Assembly (NCBI GenBank): GCA_008973525.1
Contig: WACJ01000373.1
Location: forward strand, 186,001-250,000
Length of the DNA stretch: 64,000 bases
From: Stenopsyche tienmushanensis
Taxonomy: Eukaryota; Arthropoda; Insecta; Trichoptera; Stenopsychidae
Direction: 5' to 3'
In this document: positions 47,395-59,741 of the stretch, one piece after another
How positions within the stretch are numbered: position 1 is the stretch's first letter
How the letters are laid out: every line of letters starts with the position of its first letter
The notes under the pieces: generated by a model
What the model saw: only the letters and a program-made list of their open reading frames with translations
What the model was told of the DNA's origin: nothing
Databases searched by the model: none
Translations under genes and position numbers: made by a program

Positions 47395-48918
47395 ATTGAA
47401 TGGTTTGTATAACAAGTAGCATATCGTTGAAAGGGTATAAACTATTTTTTTTTTTTAAATGAACTATGTTCAAAATAGTTGTTAGTTTTTCGTTTAGAGA
47501 ATTTAGAAATTAATGTTTCTCATTCGTTTGCACATTTTTTGTGACTTTGGAAGCTCAGAACTAATTTTCTTTAAACCAATTGCATAAAATAATGATTTAT
47601 TTAGATCAAAAATATATTGCAAAATACAAAAACAGTTTGAAATATGATTAAAAAACAGTACCTGTTTTTTAATCATATATATGATTTTTACATTGTTCTA
47701 AAATAACTCGCAGCTAAATAGATTTTCGCTATTAAATTTTATGGAAGTCGATGAAGCGAAAGTCTGTTCATACGAGCTTGATATATATCGATTTTAAATT
47801 ACTACTACACTAATCTCTCAACATTTAATGTGTATATTCAAATTCAGCCCAATATAAATATGCAGAATAACAGGCAAATTTATTTATTTCGGCATAGCAC
47901 AAAATAAATTTGTTTCATCGCCTCTTTCGTTGATATGCCTCCGATGGAAACTAATGGCTCTTCCAAATAATTTTCGCGATTTATTCGAAAGTCTACATTT
48001 AATTGAGTATCGATTTGTTAAAAGCATTGGTCAAACAGCTTAATCGATTCTGCTGACAAATGAAGTCGTGCATTATTAAGTTGCATTCACAAATGGGGGT
48101 TACATTGCGCTTTCTATGAACTGTCAAACGATTAATTGGAAGTAGGAAACGTTTTGCGTTTCATTACGAGACTCTCTCGTGTGAAAACATTTACTAAATG
48201 AAAGAGCCGGTGTTGAACGAACGTCAATATTTAATTACACAGGCCGCGACTCTGCAGCAAGTCTAGCAGGTCTCCTAGTCGGGTTTCACTTTCATTAATG
48301 CAACAAATTCAAACAGATAAAACCGACGGGAATGACTTTATCGATCATGCTGTGCGTCGAATCATTCGACAAATCAATAAATCGCTCACGACGTCCAAAA
48401 TCCGTTTACAAGATCAAGATCGAATTTTAAGCTGTTATGTTCTGCGTCGCATCAGGCGCGCTTAAAAAATTCAAAATGACAGATCAACGAGCATATTTTT
48501 CGCCGTTCGAATGCATCTGCGTTTCGTCGGCGCGTTTAATTCTCATTCCAGAAATTGCAATGATATAATTTAAATAAAATGCCCCCGCTCGGACTGCATT
48601 TGAAATGACCGAGCTTTGCATACATGAATCTCAATCTAAACATCTGGAGTCATTCCACAATCGCATGTTACAACTGTTGCATGATTATCCCAGAAATTGA
48701 AATATACATGACTCACCATATTCGTCATCCATTATTGAACGATTTTTCCTCCTTGTTCGAATACTAACGTGGGGTGATTCATTATTCAGATATTAGGCAA
48801 AACTGATTTTCATAGTTCATGGCCGTCAATTGGTTCGTTTTAAGCGACTGTCATATCGACACTTTTGTGGAGTTGCTAGTCTGGAACAATGTATATTTTT
48901 TTTATCTGGGCATATAAG
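47395..48918. other. Unrecognised DNA, no repeat found
   Basis: About 1.5 kb without transposon termini or coding frames. Bases 47900-48640 are of mixed composition with no similarity elsewhere in the window, so a regulatory role is possible but unsupported. Confidence 0.4.
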
Positions 48919-49255
48919 CAGGGTTGTAACAAGGGCGTGGCAAATCAGGCGCCCGTGACGGGCGCAATTGGACTTGGGGCGCAAAACGCAGAATACCGAC
49001 CTGGTCGAGAGTTACACGTGATTTATATCTTACTTGACCATTCTACTTCTTATGAATTAACATTGATTGACTCGTTTTTATAATATATACTAAATTGTCT
49101 AATCGACCCCCAACCCACCCGAGCAGTCTTCTTCTGATAATTTCATTTCACAATGAGAGTTCGTAATCATTATTTAGACATGTTCAAGTGTAGCGTTCGA
49201 TTGCTAAACGCTCATTCGTCACATCAGTAGTCCGAAAAGCGGACCAATTGGACAT
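48919..49255 (+). mobile_element. hAT MITE, right-truncated
   Basis: The left terminus CAGGGTTGTAACAAGGGCG is followed by 'gacgggcgcaattggacttg', 'gggcgcaaaacgcagaatac', a shortened middle, and the hairpin block 'agtagtccgaaaagcggacc'. It stops at 'aattggacat', exactly the breakpoint seen in the copy ending at 29293. Part of the middle ('cgacccagctggcataagc') is deleted. Confidence 0.8.
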
Positions 49256-49369
49256 TAATAAAGAAGGGCAGAGCCGTCTATGCTTGATTGGTTTGTAATA
49301 ATAATTCAAATATAATATTAAAATATTGATAAATTTGCCACTCACTCATTCATCCTCTTATATTTAAAT

Positions 49370-49482
49370 TCCTATTCAAATAATTCTTATTTTAAACCAT
49401 GTGTGGAAGGCAATTGGAAACCATAACTTGAAATTCTTTCTCTAGAAAAGTTTCCCATGAAGATCGCCTACATTCGATAAAA
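49370..49482. repeat. Unclassified interspersed repeat, copy 2
   Basis: Colinear partner of 38738-38851: 'ctattcaaataattcttatt', 'catgtgtggaaggcaattgg', 'ctagaaaagtttcccatgaa', 'gatcgcctacattcgataaa'. No ends were identified. Confidence 0.5.
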
Positions 49483-51345
49483 GGTTGACATCCCAATAAC
49501 CAGAAGAATTAAGAAAATCGCCAAAATAAATGAACAGTTGTATTCATGCGAATTCAAGCTTATTTCAGACTAATAAAAATACATCAGCTTTACAACGAAC
49601 GTTATATGCTGATTCATATCATCCAATTTATTCCTTTATTCGACCACTTTAAAAATTCAACAGCTTTTCACCAAATAAAGTGGATAAAATAAATATATGT
49701 ACATAACAAATAATTTTTCATCGTGCAGTAGACGAGCAATTTAAGTTGATTATTTTCGCATAAATTCGTATGAATACAAAACGTCTTTTAAATATCCATT
49801 CTGACTAAAGTCAATTATATGCATGTGTCCTTATATTTGTTACATTTGTCTATAAAAACAATATTGGAACGTACAATGGAAGAGTTAAATTTTCTTCGTT
49901 GTATGATATTTTTGATCGATATGGGGAATAAAAGAAAAATTATTCTATAAATGTGTGTCAATTAAACTATTAAAATATATCAGGAATCTTTGTCATGTTT
50001 GACATAAAATTATTTCGTATGGCAATATTCCACCAGTATCAGTGCCCTAATAATGCAGACGCCAAATAAAAATAAAAAAATAAACAACAGGGAGTCCCGG
50101 GAAGGTGCATTGAAACATCGGCAGTCTGTTCAGAATTAATCACAGTGTGACTTACTAACATAAAAAAAAAACCTAAACTACGCCTTTCAATCGCGACTTC
50201 AAAGCATTGTTGGTCTTAATGAAGTAAGAAAAAGGGGTGAGAAAACTCATTATTTTTTCTTTTGGAGTGAAGCCATGGACGCTATTGTGAATAGCCCCCT
50301 TAAGTAACACCCATCTGGATAAAATGACTTTCGGCTGAAGAATACATCTCCATTTTACCATTCTGAGGTACAAGGACAAATTACGAGGTCAAAGATGCAC
50401 CCTATTGTGTCGATTTTAAGATGCAATAAAACGTAGAACCTCGCTATTGGCCTTGCTAAAGAAAGGGTGTATTATACTACGTTTTAATTTTGACTATTCC
50501 ATGTAGTCTTTTTCGTGCAGAAAACAGGGCTATTTTTAATTTTATACGCTAACATAGTCACTGCTGTAATACTTAATCAAACGCTTTTACAATGTCTATA
50601 ACATTAAGCATATTCATACGCTTATTATGTTTGGCAAGGAAATCTTCTTTTTAAGGCGCCATATCCGATATCGAATGAAAATTATTCTTCGAATTTCTTC
50701 CATTGAATTAGTAGCTAGATCGGATGACATTTTTATTTCTCAAAGGGCTTCCAATTGGTTTCCTATCATTGAGCTCCATAGCGAACCCATTTCGACCAAT
50801 CCTTAATTTTGGAAGTGAAACTTTTACAGACGCAGCATGGCAAATTGGCCTAAATGTTACTAAAAATAAGTAAGTACTGTTTGTGTCTATGCGTAGCATA
50901 AAGAAAACTACTACACTAGTAAAGCGGGTTGAAGGGTTAGGATGCAAAAGCACGCGCGTGCTCACTCTCACCTCAGAGACCGATTGAGTTCATCTCTACC
51001 GTGAGCGGAGTTCAACCGCCGCATTGCGCGCGCTCCGTAGCCCCGCTTCACTTTATCAGACGAATATGTGCCAACGTGGTGCATCCGTTAAACGTCTCGT
51101 CTGTCGTCTTGGATACACCCCAAATAGCCCACTAAAGTTTCAACGCAATCGGATGAATGGTATAGGAATGTATAGCCTGCAAACAAATTCAATAATAAAT
51201 TGACTTGTAAACAATCTGAAATTAATTAATATATATGAATAGATTATACATTAAATTTTAGTTAATAATTCCGTTAACAAATAGGAAAAATGAACCGCAC
51301 AAAATCGACTCTCAATAATTTTAACTCATTACATCAATGCTTGGT
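49483..51345. other. Unrecognised DNA with a GC-elevated patch
   Basis: Bases 50940-51130 are GC-richer. The patch 'tttcaacgcaatcggatgaa' near 51140 reads like an old repeat, but no second copy is in the window. Open frames at 50173-50379 and 50708-50971 (minus) are not recognised. Confidence 0.4.
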
Positions 51346-51885
51346 CGACCCTGTAACAAGGGGGTGGCAAAGCAGGCGCCTGCCACGGGCGCAACTGGGC
51401 TTGGGGCGCAAAACGCAGAATACCGACCCGGTCTAGAGTTGCACATGGTTTTTATTTTACTCGACCATTCTACTTTACATGACACTGATTGACTCTGTCC
51501 GTTTGTATAATATATACTAAATTGTATAATTCCTCTTTTCTTCGTTAGAGTTTGTAATCGCTCTGTAGACATGTTCATTTGTCATATCAGCGGTCTGAAA
51601 AACGGACCGATTGGACATACAAGCTTTGTGGCCACTCCTATATCTATACGATCACGGAAGCAACGTAGCACCTAGATACTTTCTATCATAGTATTTTTTT
51701 AAATAGTAACCGCTATCTATACGTTAGGTCGGGCACTTTTGGGACTATGTTTGTATATTATTTTAAAACATACATTATATGTTGTATTTAATATTTTGCA
51801 TTTATAATAGTATTAGTAAGGGGGAGGGAGAAAGGCGGAGGTTAGATACTTGCCACGGGTGCTTCATACCCTTGTTATGGTTCTA
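51346..51885 (+). mobile_element. hAT MITE, near full length
   Basis: The left terminus (CGACCCTGTAACAAGGGGG) is decayed. The interior matches the complete copy at 24337-25012 over its whole length, including 'ggccactcctatatctatac', 'tactttctatcatagtattt', 'aatagtaaccgctatctata' and 'gtattagtaagggggaggga'. The right terminus is CCCTTGTTATGGTTCTA. The hairpin is 'gcggtctgaaaaacggacc'. Part of the left interior is deleted. The flanking 8-mers (TGCTTGGT, ATGTTGTG) do not form a clear duplication. Confidence 0.85.
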
Positions 51886-54117
51886 ATGTTGTGGACGTGG
51901 TCTTTCTCTGCGCAAGAAAGTCAACATGATAAGAAAGTTCATATATCATCGCTCTTGAGAATGATGCTATCGGAAAAACTTGAAGATCACAGAGTATAAT
52001 GAGATATATATTTATAGCTCTCGGTGCAAAAAAATGGATGCTGAAAACTAGCATTAATGGAAAGGCATTGTATGTTTCGGCTCACAATAGAAATAATAGC
52101 CATCAAATCTGACGATGGGATACTACAAAATATTTGGTTCTTCGTGGATTAAATCGGTCTTGGGTTTCACTTTCAAATATTTTGATGAAATAAATATGTT
52201 GTTTGAAGCGCTCTTAATTGATCGGTTGGTTGGAATTGTTCGAACATTTATTTGGAAGCGTTGATAGAGTGGTATGGTTTGTTAGGCGAGTTTTTTGACC
52301 ACAAGTGCTAATCGAGTAGACACCGCAAAACTAGACTTGCTTGTGAAATAGTTGGGTCTTGTTTGAAAACTATTAGTCCCGTAAAACTACTACTACTCGC
52401 GCTTCCATATCAGAAGATTAGATAAGAGAGTAAAGCGGTTTCTCATAACCTCGGCAGTGGTCCACACTCCGAGAAGCAAGGCGAAGGACGAACGCGACCG
52501 GTTCAGCTGGTCTGGCTAATGCCTCTCTCTCTGTTTCTCTCGCTCTCCATACTCCGCCAATTGGTGCAAAAGTGAAAGAAACTTGCACCAACAAAGCCAT
52601 TATGCCACTTATGACTATGTACGCTGAAAGTGAAATGCACTCAGCAAATTCAGAATGGACACACTTTATGTAATGGGGAACGGTTGCAATGCAGATAAAC
52701 CCTCATATAAAGTATGCTGCTAAACCACAACATCAAACAAGTTGACGAAATCAATTCTCCTCATACAAACAATACAGGCTTTAGCAAAATTTCAGCTCCA
52801 CGATCAAAAAGATTGAGTTTCCAATTTTGAGTAACGCGTGTGATACTAAATTAAGTCCACCGGTAGAATGCTGCCAGGTACTCTCATCACAACCCTTTGA
52901 GCTTCGACTCGATCAAATTACATCACCACGTGCACTTCGATTGTTAAAGAATGTCGTAAATAGAATACACAAACATACGTTTTGTAGTATGCACATTCAT
53001 TCAAACGCTGACCCTTTTATTTCAGAACCACAATCAACAAAACACCATCAAATGTACGATTAAAAACATGCATGCACCATAAATGCTTTGCGTTTTGTTG
53101 TGTAAAAATAGTCCAAACACTATAATGGAATACGTACACTGCCGACAACATGTTTGGAAACGCTTAGAAATTTATGCACATTGTTGAACTCTTTTCAAAA
53201 TATCACAGTGCACTTTCTGCATTAAAAAATGGCACAGAATCGCCCTAATGTTCGATGAGCAGTATTGCATTTATTTGAAGTATTTATTTAATTTTTCAAC
53301 AATTTATACATATTTTAATTGAAAGTACTATACACACTTCAGAAGCACGATCCAACAAACAAAAACTTTTCTCTTTGAGCAAAAAAATTCAAATTTTAAT
53401 TGGTTCATATGAAATCAATTTTATATAGACAATTTTGCGGTCAGCTGAGGAGCTGTAAGACGGCGATTTCTTTTGGACGATAATAAAATGAAATTATCCT
53501 CGAGATCCGTAAGAGATTTTGGGCGGTCCGGTCTTTTTCTGTCCATCAATGTTCAAGTTGCCTAATATCTTCTAATGGTATAATGCCACGCTTTGTTGGA
53601 AATCTTATTTTTTTTTAGCAATTCCTCTGATTCCTCTGTTCTTCTGATAATAGAAGTATAAATCACGTTTTTTAATTTAGATTTTTTCCATTTAAAAAAA
53701 ATAAATTCTATAATTTCACAACATCTATTCATTCCAATATACACAGAAACACTCAATGCATAAAAATAATTGCGCTTTATTCAATTAAGAATTATGTGTA
53801 AAAAGAAACAAAAATTTCGGTTACGGCTATTTCAATTTGTGGGCGCTTTGCTCGTTAATAGCCATTAGGATATAGATACCCAGTTTCCAGAATTTATAAT
53901 GCATTCCAATTTCCTTACTTTAATTTGAAAGCGAGCACTGACGGCCGTCGCTTTCTCCGCGTCGCGTCGATCGTCCTTAAATTAGGTCTGCTCCAAATGT
54001 TCTAGGCCTACAAAATTCATTGTATTTTGCCGAATATATAAGGAAAATTAAGGAGTACAGTGCGTTAATCAATTCCAAATAACTGGATATGGACTAATAT
54101 TATAAACCACGATTTTA
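51886..54117. other. Unrecognised DNA
   Basis: No transposon terminus or recognised protein. Bases 52440-52600 are GC-richer with a C/T tract ('ctctctctctgtttctctcg'). The open frame at 52827-53063 is not recognised. Confidence 0.4.
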
Positions 54118-54118
54118 A

Positions 54119-54474
54119 TGTTCAAAATTCCCTGGCGTCCCCCCGCCCCGCGTGCTCGTCGGTATGGCGGCGCTAATCGCACGGGTCCGTTCTTCTATCG
54201 GGCCGTGATGTTGCTGGACGAATGGATGGGAATAGACGGGTGTCGAATAGAAAAACCCTCTTCTCTAAATAACTGTTTATTCCACCCGAGAAAGACAGAG
54301 ATCTGGCTGCAGGAGGGACGACCTCCCGCAGCCAAGGCTAACCGACGACTCTCCCGACTCCCGCCTCCTGCTCGTCACTACCCAGCCGACAACGGTGCAC
54401 GCGCAAAAACCATTCGGTCGGTATGCAGGTGCAATGTCTCCGTAGGGCCGCAAGAGATGGCGCTGTTAAAATAA
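54119..54474. other. GC-rich insert, possible solo LTR
   Basis: This is a sharply bounded GC-rich block in AT-rich surroundings. It starts TGTTCAAAATTCCCTGG and ends near 'ctgttaaaataaca', giving TGTT...AACA ends as LTRs often have, with 'aataactgtttattcc' inside. The 118-codon open frame (54118-54474) has no known domain and is probably compositional. A 5-bp target duplication is not evident, so the LTR reading is tentative. Confidence 0.3.
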
Positions 54475-54525
54475 CACATTACACCTGAAGATAGATGGAA
54501 GATGTCGCTGTCAACAACTTTATTG

Positions 54526-54733
54526 ATTTGAAGTGTATTGTTTATGTTTACTTGAAGAAATGACCGAATATTATGTGCTATCGACAGTGTTTATTTATTT
54601 ATGTACAAGCTTCATACACGCTGCGACGGTCCTGACAGATAAGTGGATTTATACGGATGATAAGTGATGGACATACAAATACAGCATCTAAGTTTATGAT
54701 AATTTAAAATTAACTCACTACTCAAAGGGTTAA
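54526..54733 (-). repeat. TTAA-ended repeat (family A), with its terminus
   Basis: Reverse-oriented copy containing 'gtgctatcgacagtgtttat', 'agcttcatacacgctgcgac' and 'ggatgataagtgatggacat'. It ends CACTACTCAAAGGG followed by TTAA (54730-54733). The other end is truncated. Confidence 0.7.
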
Positions 54734-54794
54734 TATCGAGCGAACGAGAAGGTGAATTCATGATCTAAACGATATATATGTACGAATAACGAAA

Positions 54795-54886
54795 CATGTA
54801 ACCTTTTCCTTTTGAATGGATATTGAATAGGCGCTAATCTTGCAATGGACAGCGTGTGGCTGCCCTATGATGATGATGATGATATG
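54795..54886 (+). repeat. LINE 3' tail with (ATG)n
   Basis: It reads 'tgaatggatattgaatagg', then 'tgcaatggacagcgtgtggc', 'tgcccta' and an (ATG)n tail (54867-54886). It is the reverse complement of the repeat at 13660 and 38304. This is the clearest view of the microsatellite end of this LINE family. Confidence 0.65.
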
Positions 54887-54891
54887 GGCCA

Positions 54892-56964
54892 GAGAAGGAT
54901 CTTCAAGGATATGGTTGACGATATTTTCATTTAGAAAAACATGATTTCGATATTGATCAAATGACGAACAATTTTAATCTTGTTTATGATCAGATGGTAG
55001 ATGATTCGTCGACCATCTAGTGCCGAGCCGAATAACAAAAATGATAAAGAAAGATCGCAACTGCACTGCACTTGAAAAATTCCAGAACCAGTTCGTATCA
55101 AAACGGTCGTTAAAATTCATCAGGTACGTTACGGCAAGTTCTTCTGGCCATTTAAAGAAGGATAGACAATGGTCGCATGAAACCAATGGCAAACTTAACA
55201 TGGGAATAGCGAATGATCCTTCATCTGCTAGAAACTCATAGCTCAATCCGACAGTATTTATATTTATGACCCTATCGTGTCACGACTCTTGAATAATGAC
55301 GCAGAAAAAAGTCTTAATTTATTACATGCTTTTTAATAATGTTTAATTAATTTTTGAGAAGGATAAAAATGACTCTACCACATGTTATGTTTGAAGTACT
55401 TCAGGTCAGGAAAAATGACAGTGTGATGAATAGTTGCATTGATTTATTACACGTGGTATGAATCTTGGCTAATTATTGTTTCATCCCAAAGTTATGACGT
55501 TAGCTAAAACGATCAAACAATGAAATTATAATAGAAGCTACATCAACTATCAACTATATTCCATTATAGCTTTTAAAAGAAAAAAGCAAAGAAGAACTCT
55601 GACAATAATTTGAAACGGCGAGTGACTACGAAAATACGAATACCTGTGCAGTCCATGACTTAGATCGTAATAACTGCCGAAGATCACTCTCTATTAACCT
55701 TAATATGACTATATCAAATAATTGGGTTTGAATTGTATATTGTCTGAAATATTAAAAGTTAAATTGGCGATGCCAATTTTAAAACAAATGTGAGAGGCTT
55801 TGCTTTTAAATCTGTCATAGATCTTGAAGACAATGTAGCTCAATAATTCAAGCTCAGCGATGGATTTATAACTTTTTTTTATCAATAATTTAAAAATTAA
55901 ATACTGGACTTAAATTCAGCCTTAGTTTAAAATATTTCATAAATCACCAAATATCATAAATCTGTCTTGTTAGATAAATGGATTTCGTATGAGATATCTT
56001 AACCACTACTAAATCAGCTATACACGTGTTATTCTTTTAGAAATAAAGATAATATTTTTAGAAAACGGATTGTGATCTTGGATTAGCGATTATTACGATT
56101 CAAAAGCATTATTTAAAGAAATCGAAATTGACCCTTTTAGTACCGACGATAAATGTTCTTTTTCAAACTTATTTTATGTCTACCTTCGTATTTCCTATGA
56201 ATCTTTTTGGATACACAGCTTAGATTTTTCCAACATGTCTCTTATAATGACACTTTTTGCCGAGGCAAAAGTAGTTCATTTTCTTTTTCTAAAAAATAAT
56301 GCAGTGATATTTAAGTACAGGACATTTTAAGCAAAATCTTGGTAATATTGGCTTTACCTTTTATTCATGAGTTTACTATAATCTAATTTTCTATGCATGA
56401 TTTTGCTTTTTCAAACTTGTCTGATACTTTTGTTTTGCCATAAAATGGCTCTAGACTGGCGCCTCTGGCCTCAAAAAGTTTTTGAACCACCACGTAATTT
56501 AAAGGATTCTAGAAATTCATTCTCATTCCTTGAAATATACGGTTCTATTTTTACGCGGTGTGAAGAAATCGTGGTTGAAATACCAACCAACCAATTGTCT
56601 CAAAGTGTGCAATATTTGTCCCAAGCTGAAAAACTAAATGGGTCCAGGGCACCTCAAAAATAAATTTCTGTAAGGACTTCTCAAATGCTAAATCTGCCAC
56701 TGATTAGACTTATACACCGCTTACGTCGATTAATCCAAAGCTGGAAAAAAGAAAGAGAAGAGATAAGATTTTCCTGTTGCCCTGAGGGAGTTTTTCTCCC
56801 TAATTTAGCAAATATATTCTCGATAATTCTCAAGAAATTTTGATGAACAAAAAATTGTATGTGTGGGTAAAGTTGTATATAAATATTATTATCTTAGTAT
56901 TTAATTGAAATAAAATAACTAGAAATATGGTTAAAATTTAAAATTTAATTACATTATTTTATAT
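54892..56964. other. AT-rich DNA, nothing recognised
   Basis: Open frames at 54974-55246 (both strands) and 56397-56663 (plus) have no family signature I recognise. No repeat boundaries were found. Confidence 0.45.
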
Positions 56965-57047
56965 GATAGGTTCAGATTCAAATCCAGATTGTGGAAGAAA
57001 AAAATTCACCGTACCAGCAAATTTGGTAGATCAGAAATACAGTCAAC
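56965..57047 (+). repeat. SINE fragment around box B
   Basis: 'gattcaaatccagattgtgg' corresponds to 'ggttcaaatccagactgtgg' at 38545. A similar A/T-rich body follows ('ttcaccgtaccagcaaattt' versus 'tactccataccaataaactt'). Box A and the 5' half are missing. Confidence 0.55.
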
Positions 57048-57049
57048 CC

Positions 57050-57120
57050 TCCTATAATGACGAGATAGGGACCGTGGTATAGGAAAATGAACTATAAAAG
57101 GCCAGGCGTCTATACAAAAT
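57050..57120 (+). mobile_element. Possible pogo/Tigger-type left terminus
   Basis: TA (57048-57049) is followed by CAGTCAACCCTCCTATAATG and 'acgagatagggaccg', the style of a pogo/Tigger terminus. No right end was identified before the next element at 57313. Listed as a solitary end. Confidence 0.4.
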
Positions 57121-57312
57121 TTGGGGTTAGAAATTTGGGTCAAAAAGTAAAATGAAATCCGAAATATTTCCATATTCGAAATAAATTATTAACACACATC
57201 TTTTTTAGGTTAAAACTACAAACAACATATTAAACAACGTATACTAAACAATCTTCGACGAAGGAACACAGACGTCGAGTGGAATATAGTGATTTATTTA
57301 AAATAATATTCA

Positions 57313-58164
57313 CACTTGGGTCTGTTTTTATGCGAGTCGCATATAAAAAATTCGCATAAAAAAGACTTGAACTACATAAAAAACTGACGGATGGGTTCCA
57401 TTATTTTTAAAAACCGCATAGCTTCAAATCACTGTGATAGAACGTACCAAAAATCGCATTAAAAAAGTTTATAAAAAATCATATAAATAAAAACACTACA
57501 TATTTATCTTAAAATTGCTTTATTGATGTCTATTTTACAGTCTAGTCAGCATACGCTCATTCGTCATCCTTCTGTGCTGAAATCGTCTTTTTTTTAAATG
57601 TTATCGCTGATTAATCCCCTAAAAAGGTAAGACATAATATTATGTCCGAATTCTAATGATTCAGAAAGATAATTTTTACACGTTAAGTTCTGAGATAGAC
57701 AAAGACGGAGAGTGTCTTGCACGTTGAATTTAAAGAGAAAAAGAGATGGCGCGAGTATTTTGCGTACATCGTACGATTGTATAGATCGTTAACCCAAATT
57801 TATCGACTAATAATGATGATCCAAATTAATTGATTTCAAGTGTTTCAACAAACATTGTGTGTTATCGATAGTGTTTATTTATTTAAATACAAGTTTCATA
57901 CACGCTGCGACAGTCCTGACAGGTAAGTGGATTTGTACGGATGATAAGTGGCTGATAGATCTAAGTTTATCGCGATTTTACGCGTTAAACTACTCAAGGG
58001 GTTACACTTTGCAACGATTTAGCCATTCATTTTTTTACGCAGCTTGTGATATGGAGTCATTTTTACGCAGATCGTGACTTTATTCTTAATAGAAAAATGA
58101 GGGATAGGTTCCATTATTTTTGAAAATCGCATAAAAAAGATCAGCATAAAAACAGACCCAAGTG
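57313..58164. mobile_element. TA-type inverted-repeat element CACTTGGG with nested repeat
   Basis: The left end CACTTGGGTCTGTTTTTATG and the right end CATAAAAACAGACCCAAGTG are perfect inverted repeats over at least 20 bp. TA follows the right end (58165-58166) and a degenerate CA precedes the left. The block 'aggttccattatttttgaaa' beside the right end mirrors 'gggttccattatttttaaaa' near the left. The middle (57686-58001) is a family A repeat. No transposase was seen. It probably belongs to the Tc1/mariner group. Confidence 0.85.
57686..58001 (-). repeat. TTAA-family repeat (family A) inside CACTTGGG element
   Basis: Reverse-oriented copy with 'gacggagagtgtcttgcacg', 'gatcgttaacccaaatttatc', 'gtgttatcgatagtgtttat', 'agtttcatacacgctgcgac' and 'gtacggatgataagtggctg'. 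It ends 'ctactcaagggg' before TTAC, a decayed TTAA. It sits within the TA-type element 57313-58164. Confidence 0.7.
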
Positions 58165-58166
58165 TA

Positions 58167-59606
58167 TATGTAATACAGGCGAAGAATGAACTTGAAGGAT
58201 TATCGATATAATCGAGAATGTTATAAGTGAAGAATTAAGACGAGGAATGTTGTATGGAAGGAACTAGAACGAGAAATGTGCAATTGTTTGGTTGATGACA
58301 GAATTTATAAGTATTCAATTTAAATAACTAAAGTGATATCTAGAACCGAAATAAAACTTTCAAATAGAATGCATTTTGGCAGAATGCGTTTGTATTTGCA
58401 TCAAAAATATTCGTACAAATTTTATTTTATACAATAAAAATTAATTTCTGATTTTTTTTTCTAGAGATCAGAATATTTCTCAAGAAATAAGAATTCTCGA
58501 TTTTGCATATTTTTCGAGAAATTCTCGAGAAATAATTCTCAAGAAAAAAGTCGTTGTTTGACACTAAGAGGGTTAAACTGATGTTTGATGTCGGCTTCAT
58601 TAATAGCGTAAATAGACAGACTATTAGAAAACGGAAAGGATGCAACTGTTGAAATGACCCTACTGCTTCTTCATTCGTCCATCTTGTTCCCAAGCTCGTA
58701 GATTCCAGAAAGCCTGGTTCAAATGGCATAATTGCTTGTTGTTTCATTCAGCACACGTGCCGAGCTTCTTTGATATCGGATAAGTCTACCACAACTTTCT
58801 GAACTGCCTTCGCATTATCCGCTCTTTACCCAGTCTTATGGATAATGAATCGTAAACGGAATTCGTGTAGGTGTATCTGAAAGTTGTTTTTGTTGACGTA
58901 CTCTCGCCGATCAAATGTGTCGAGACAAAAATATTGTATTTCGACACGTCCGTTTCAAAATACACTCAGCTTGACCGTGCTGGATTCTACGCCAGAGATG
59001 AATGATTCATTATACCACAAAAAAAGTGGACTCAGGATGACTTATCCCGGCTCCGTTATACCTCTTGCACAATCACAGCGAGATTTACGCCCATGAGCAA
59101 CACAAAGGGAAGCTGGACGAGTAGCAAGAATCTAGTGTACGACCGATGATTAATGAAACGCAAAGAAGCGTGATAATGTCTATTTGAAATACGAGATAGT
59201 AAACGAAGCCAGCCGATCAGGGCTTTTCAACCTGAAGAAACATGTAGATTTGAGACCACAGTTGAGGTTTGTTCAACCGAAGATGAACGTACGAGTATCT
59301 TTGGCGAATTGGTCTGTGTTCGGCGTTCGCCGTAAATATTTAGGTGGGTTATTCAAACAATTCAATAATTGCAATGGAAAATGTTTCCTTGTTCTGCTGC
59401 TCAAATATTTTTAAAAGTCAAATGTATGCCAAACAATAGAAAAAGCAGCGAAACTGGATGTGAATTCCTTATACTTAATTTGACTAATGACAGAGTTAAG
59501 CTTATCGATCTAAGGTAAAACAACGCTTTTCTTTCTATTTGCGCTCCGCTTATCGAATTTGATTCCCGTGAGGAACAGCACCGATTCACATTGGGCGACT
59601 AGAGTG
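58167..59606. other. Mostly unrecognised DNA with one TTAA-type end
   Basis: 'cactaagaggg' followed by TTAA (58573-58576) is a probable piggyBac-like right terminus. Inside it (58460-58555) lie repeated 'ttctcgagaa'-like palindromes. No left partner was found. Bases 58860-59400 have moderate GC and short unrecognised frames. Confidence 0.4.
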
Positions 59607-59610
59607 TTAA

Positions 59611-59741
59611 ATATAAGCTTCATACGCGCTGCTGCGGTCCTCACATATAAGTGCATTTGTACGGATGATGAGTGGCGGACAAGCAAATATAGCATCTAAG
59701 ACTATGAAGATTTTTAATTAGTTCACTACTCAAAGGGTTAA
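59611..59741 (-). repeat. TTAA-ended repeat (family A), short copy
   Basis: It reads 'aagcttcatacgcgctgctg', 'gtacggatgatgagtggcgg', 'agcatctaagactatgaag', then TTCACTACTCAAAGGG and TTAA (59738-59741). On the left it is cut immediately after another TTAA (59607-59610). Confidence 0.7.

Noticed and set aside
58460..58555. Cluster of TTCTCGAGAA palindromes as heat-shock elements
   Set aside because: Spacing between TTC and GAA is not the nTTCnnGAAn arrangement, and the cluster lies next to a TTAA-type transposon end.
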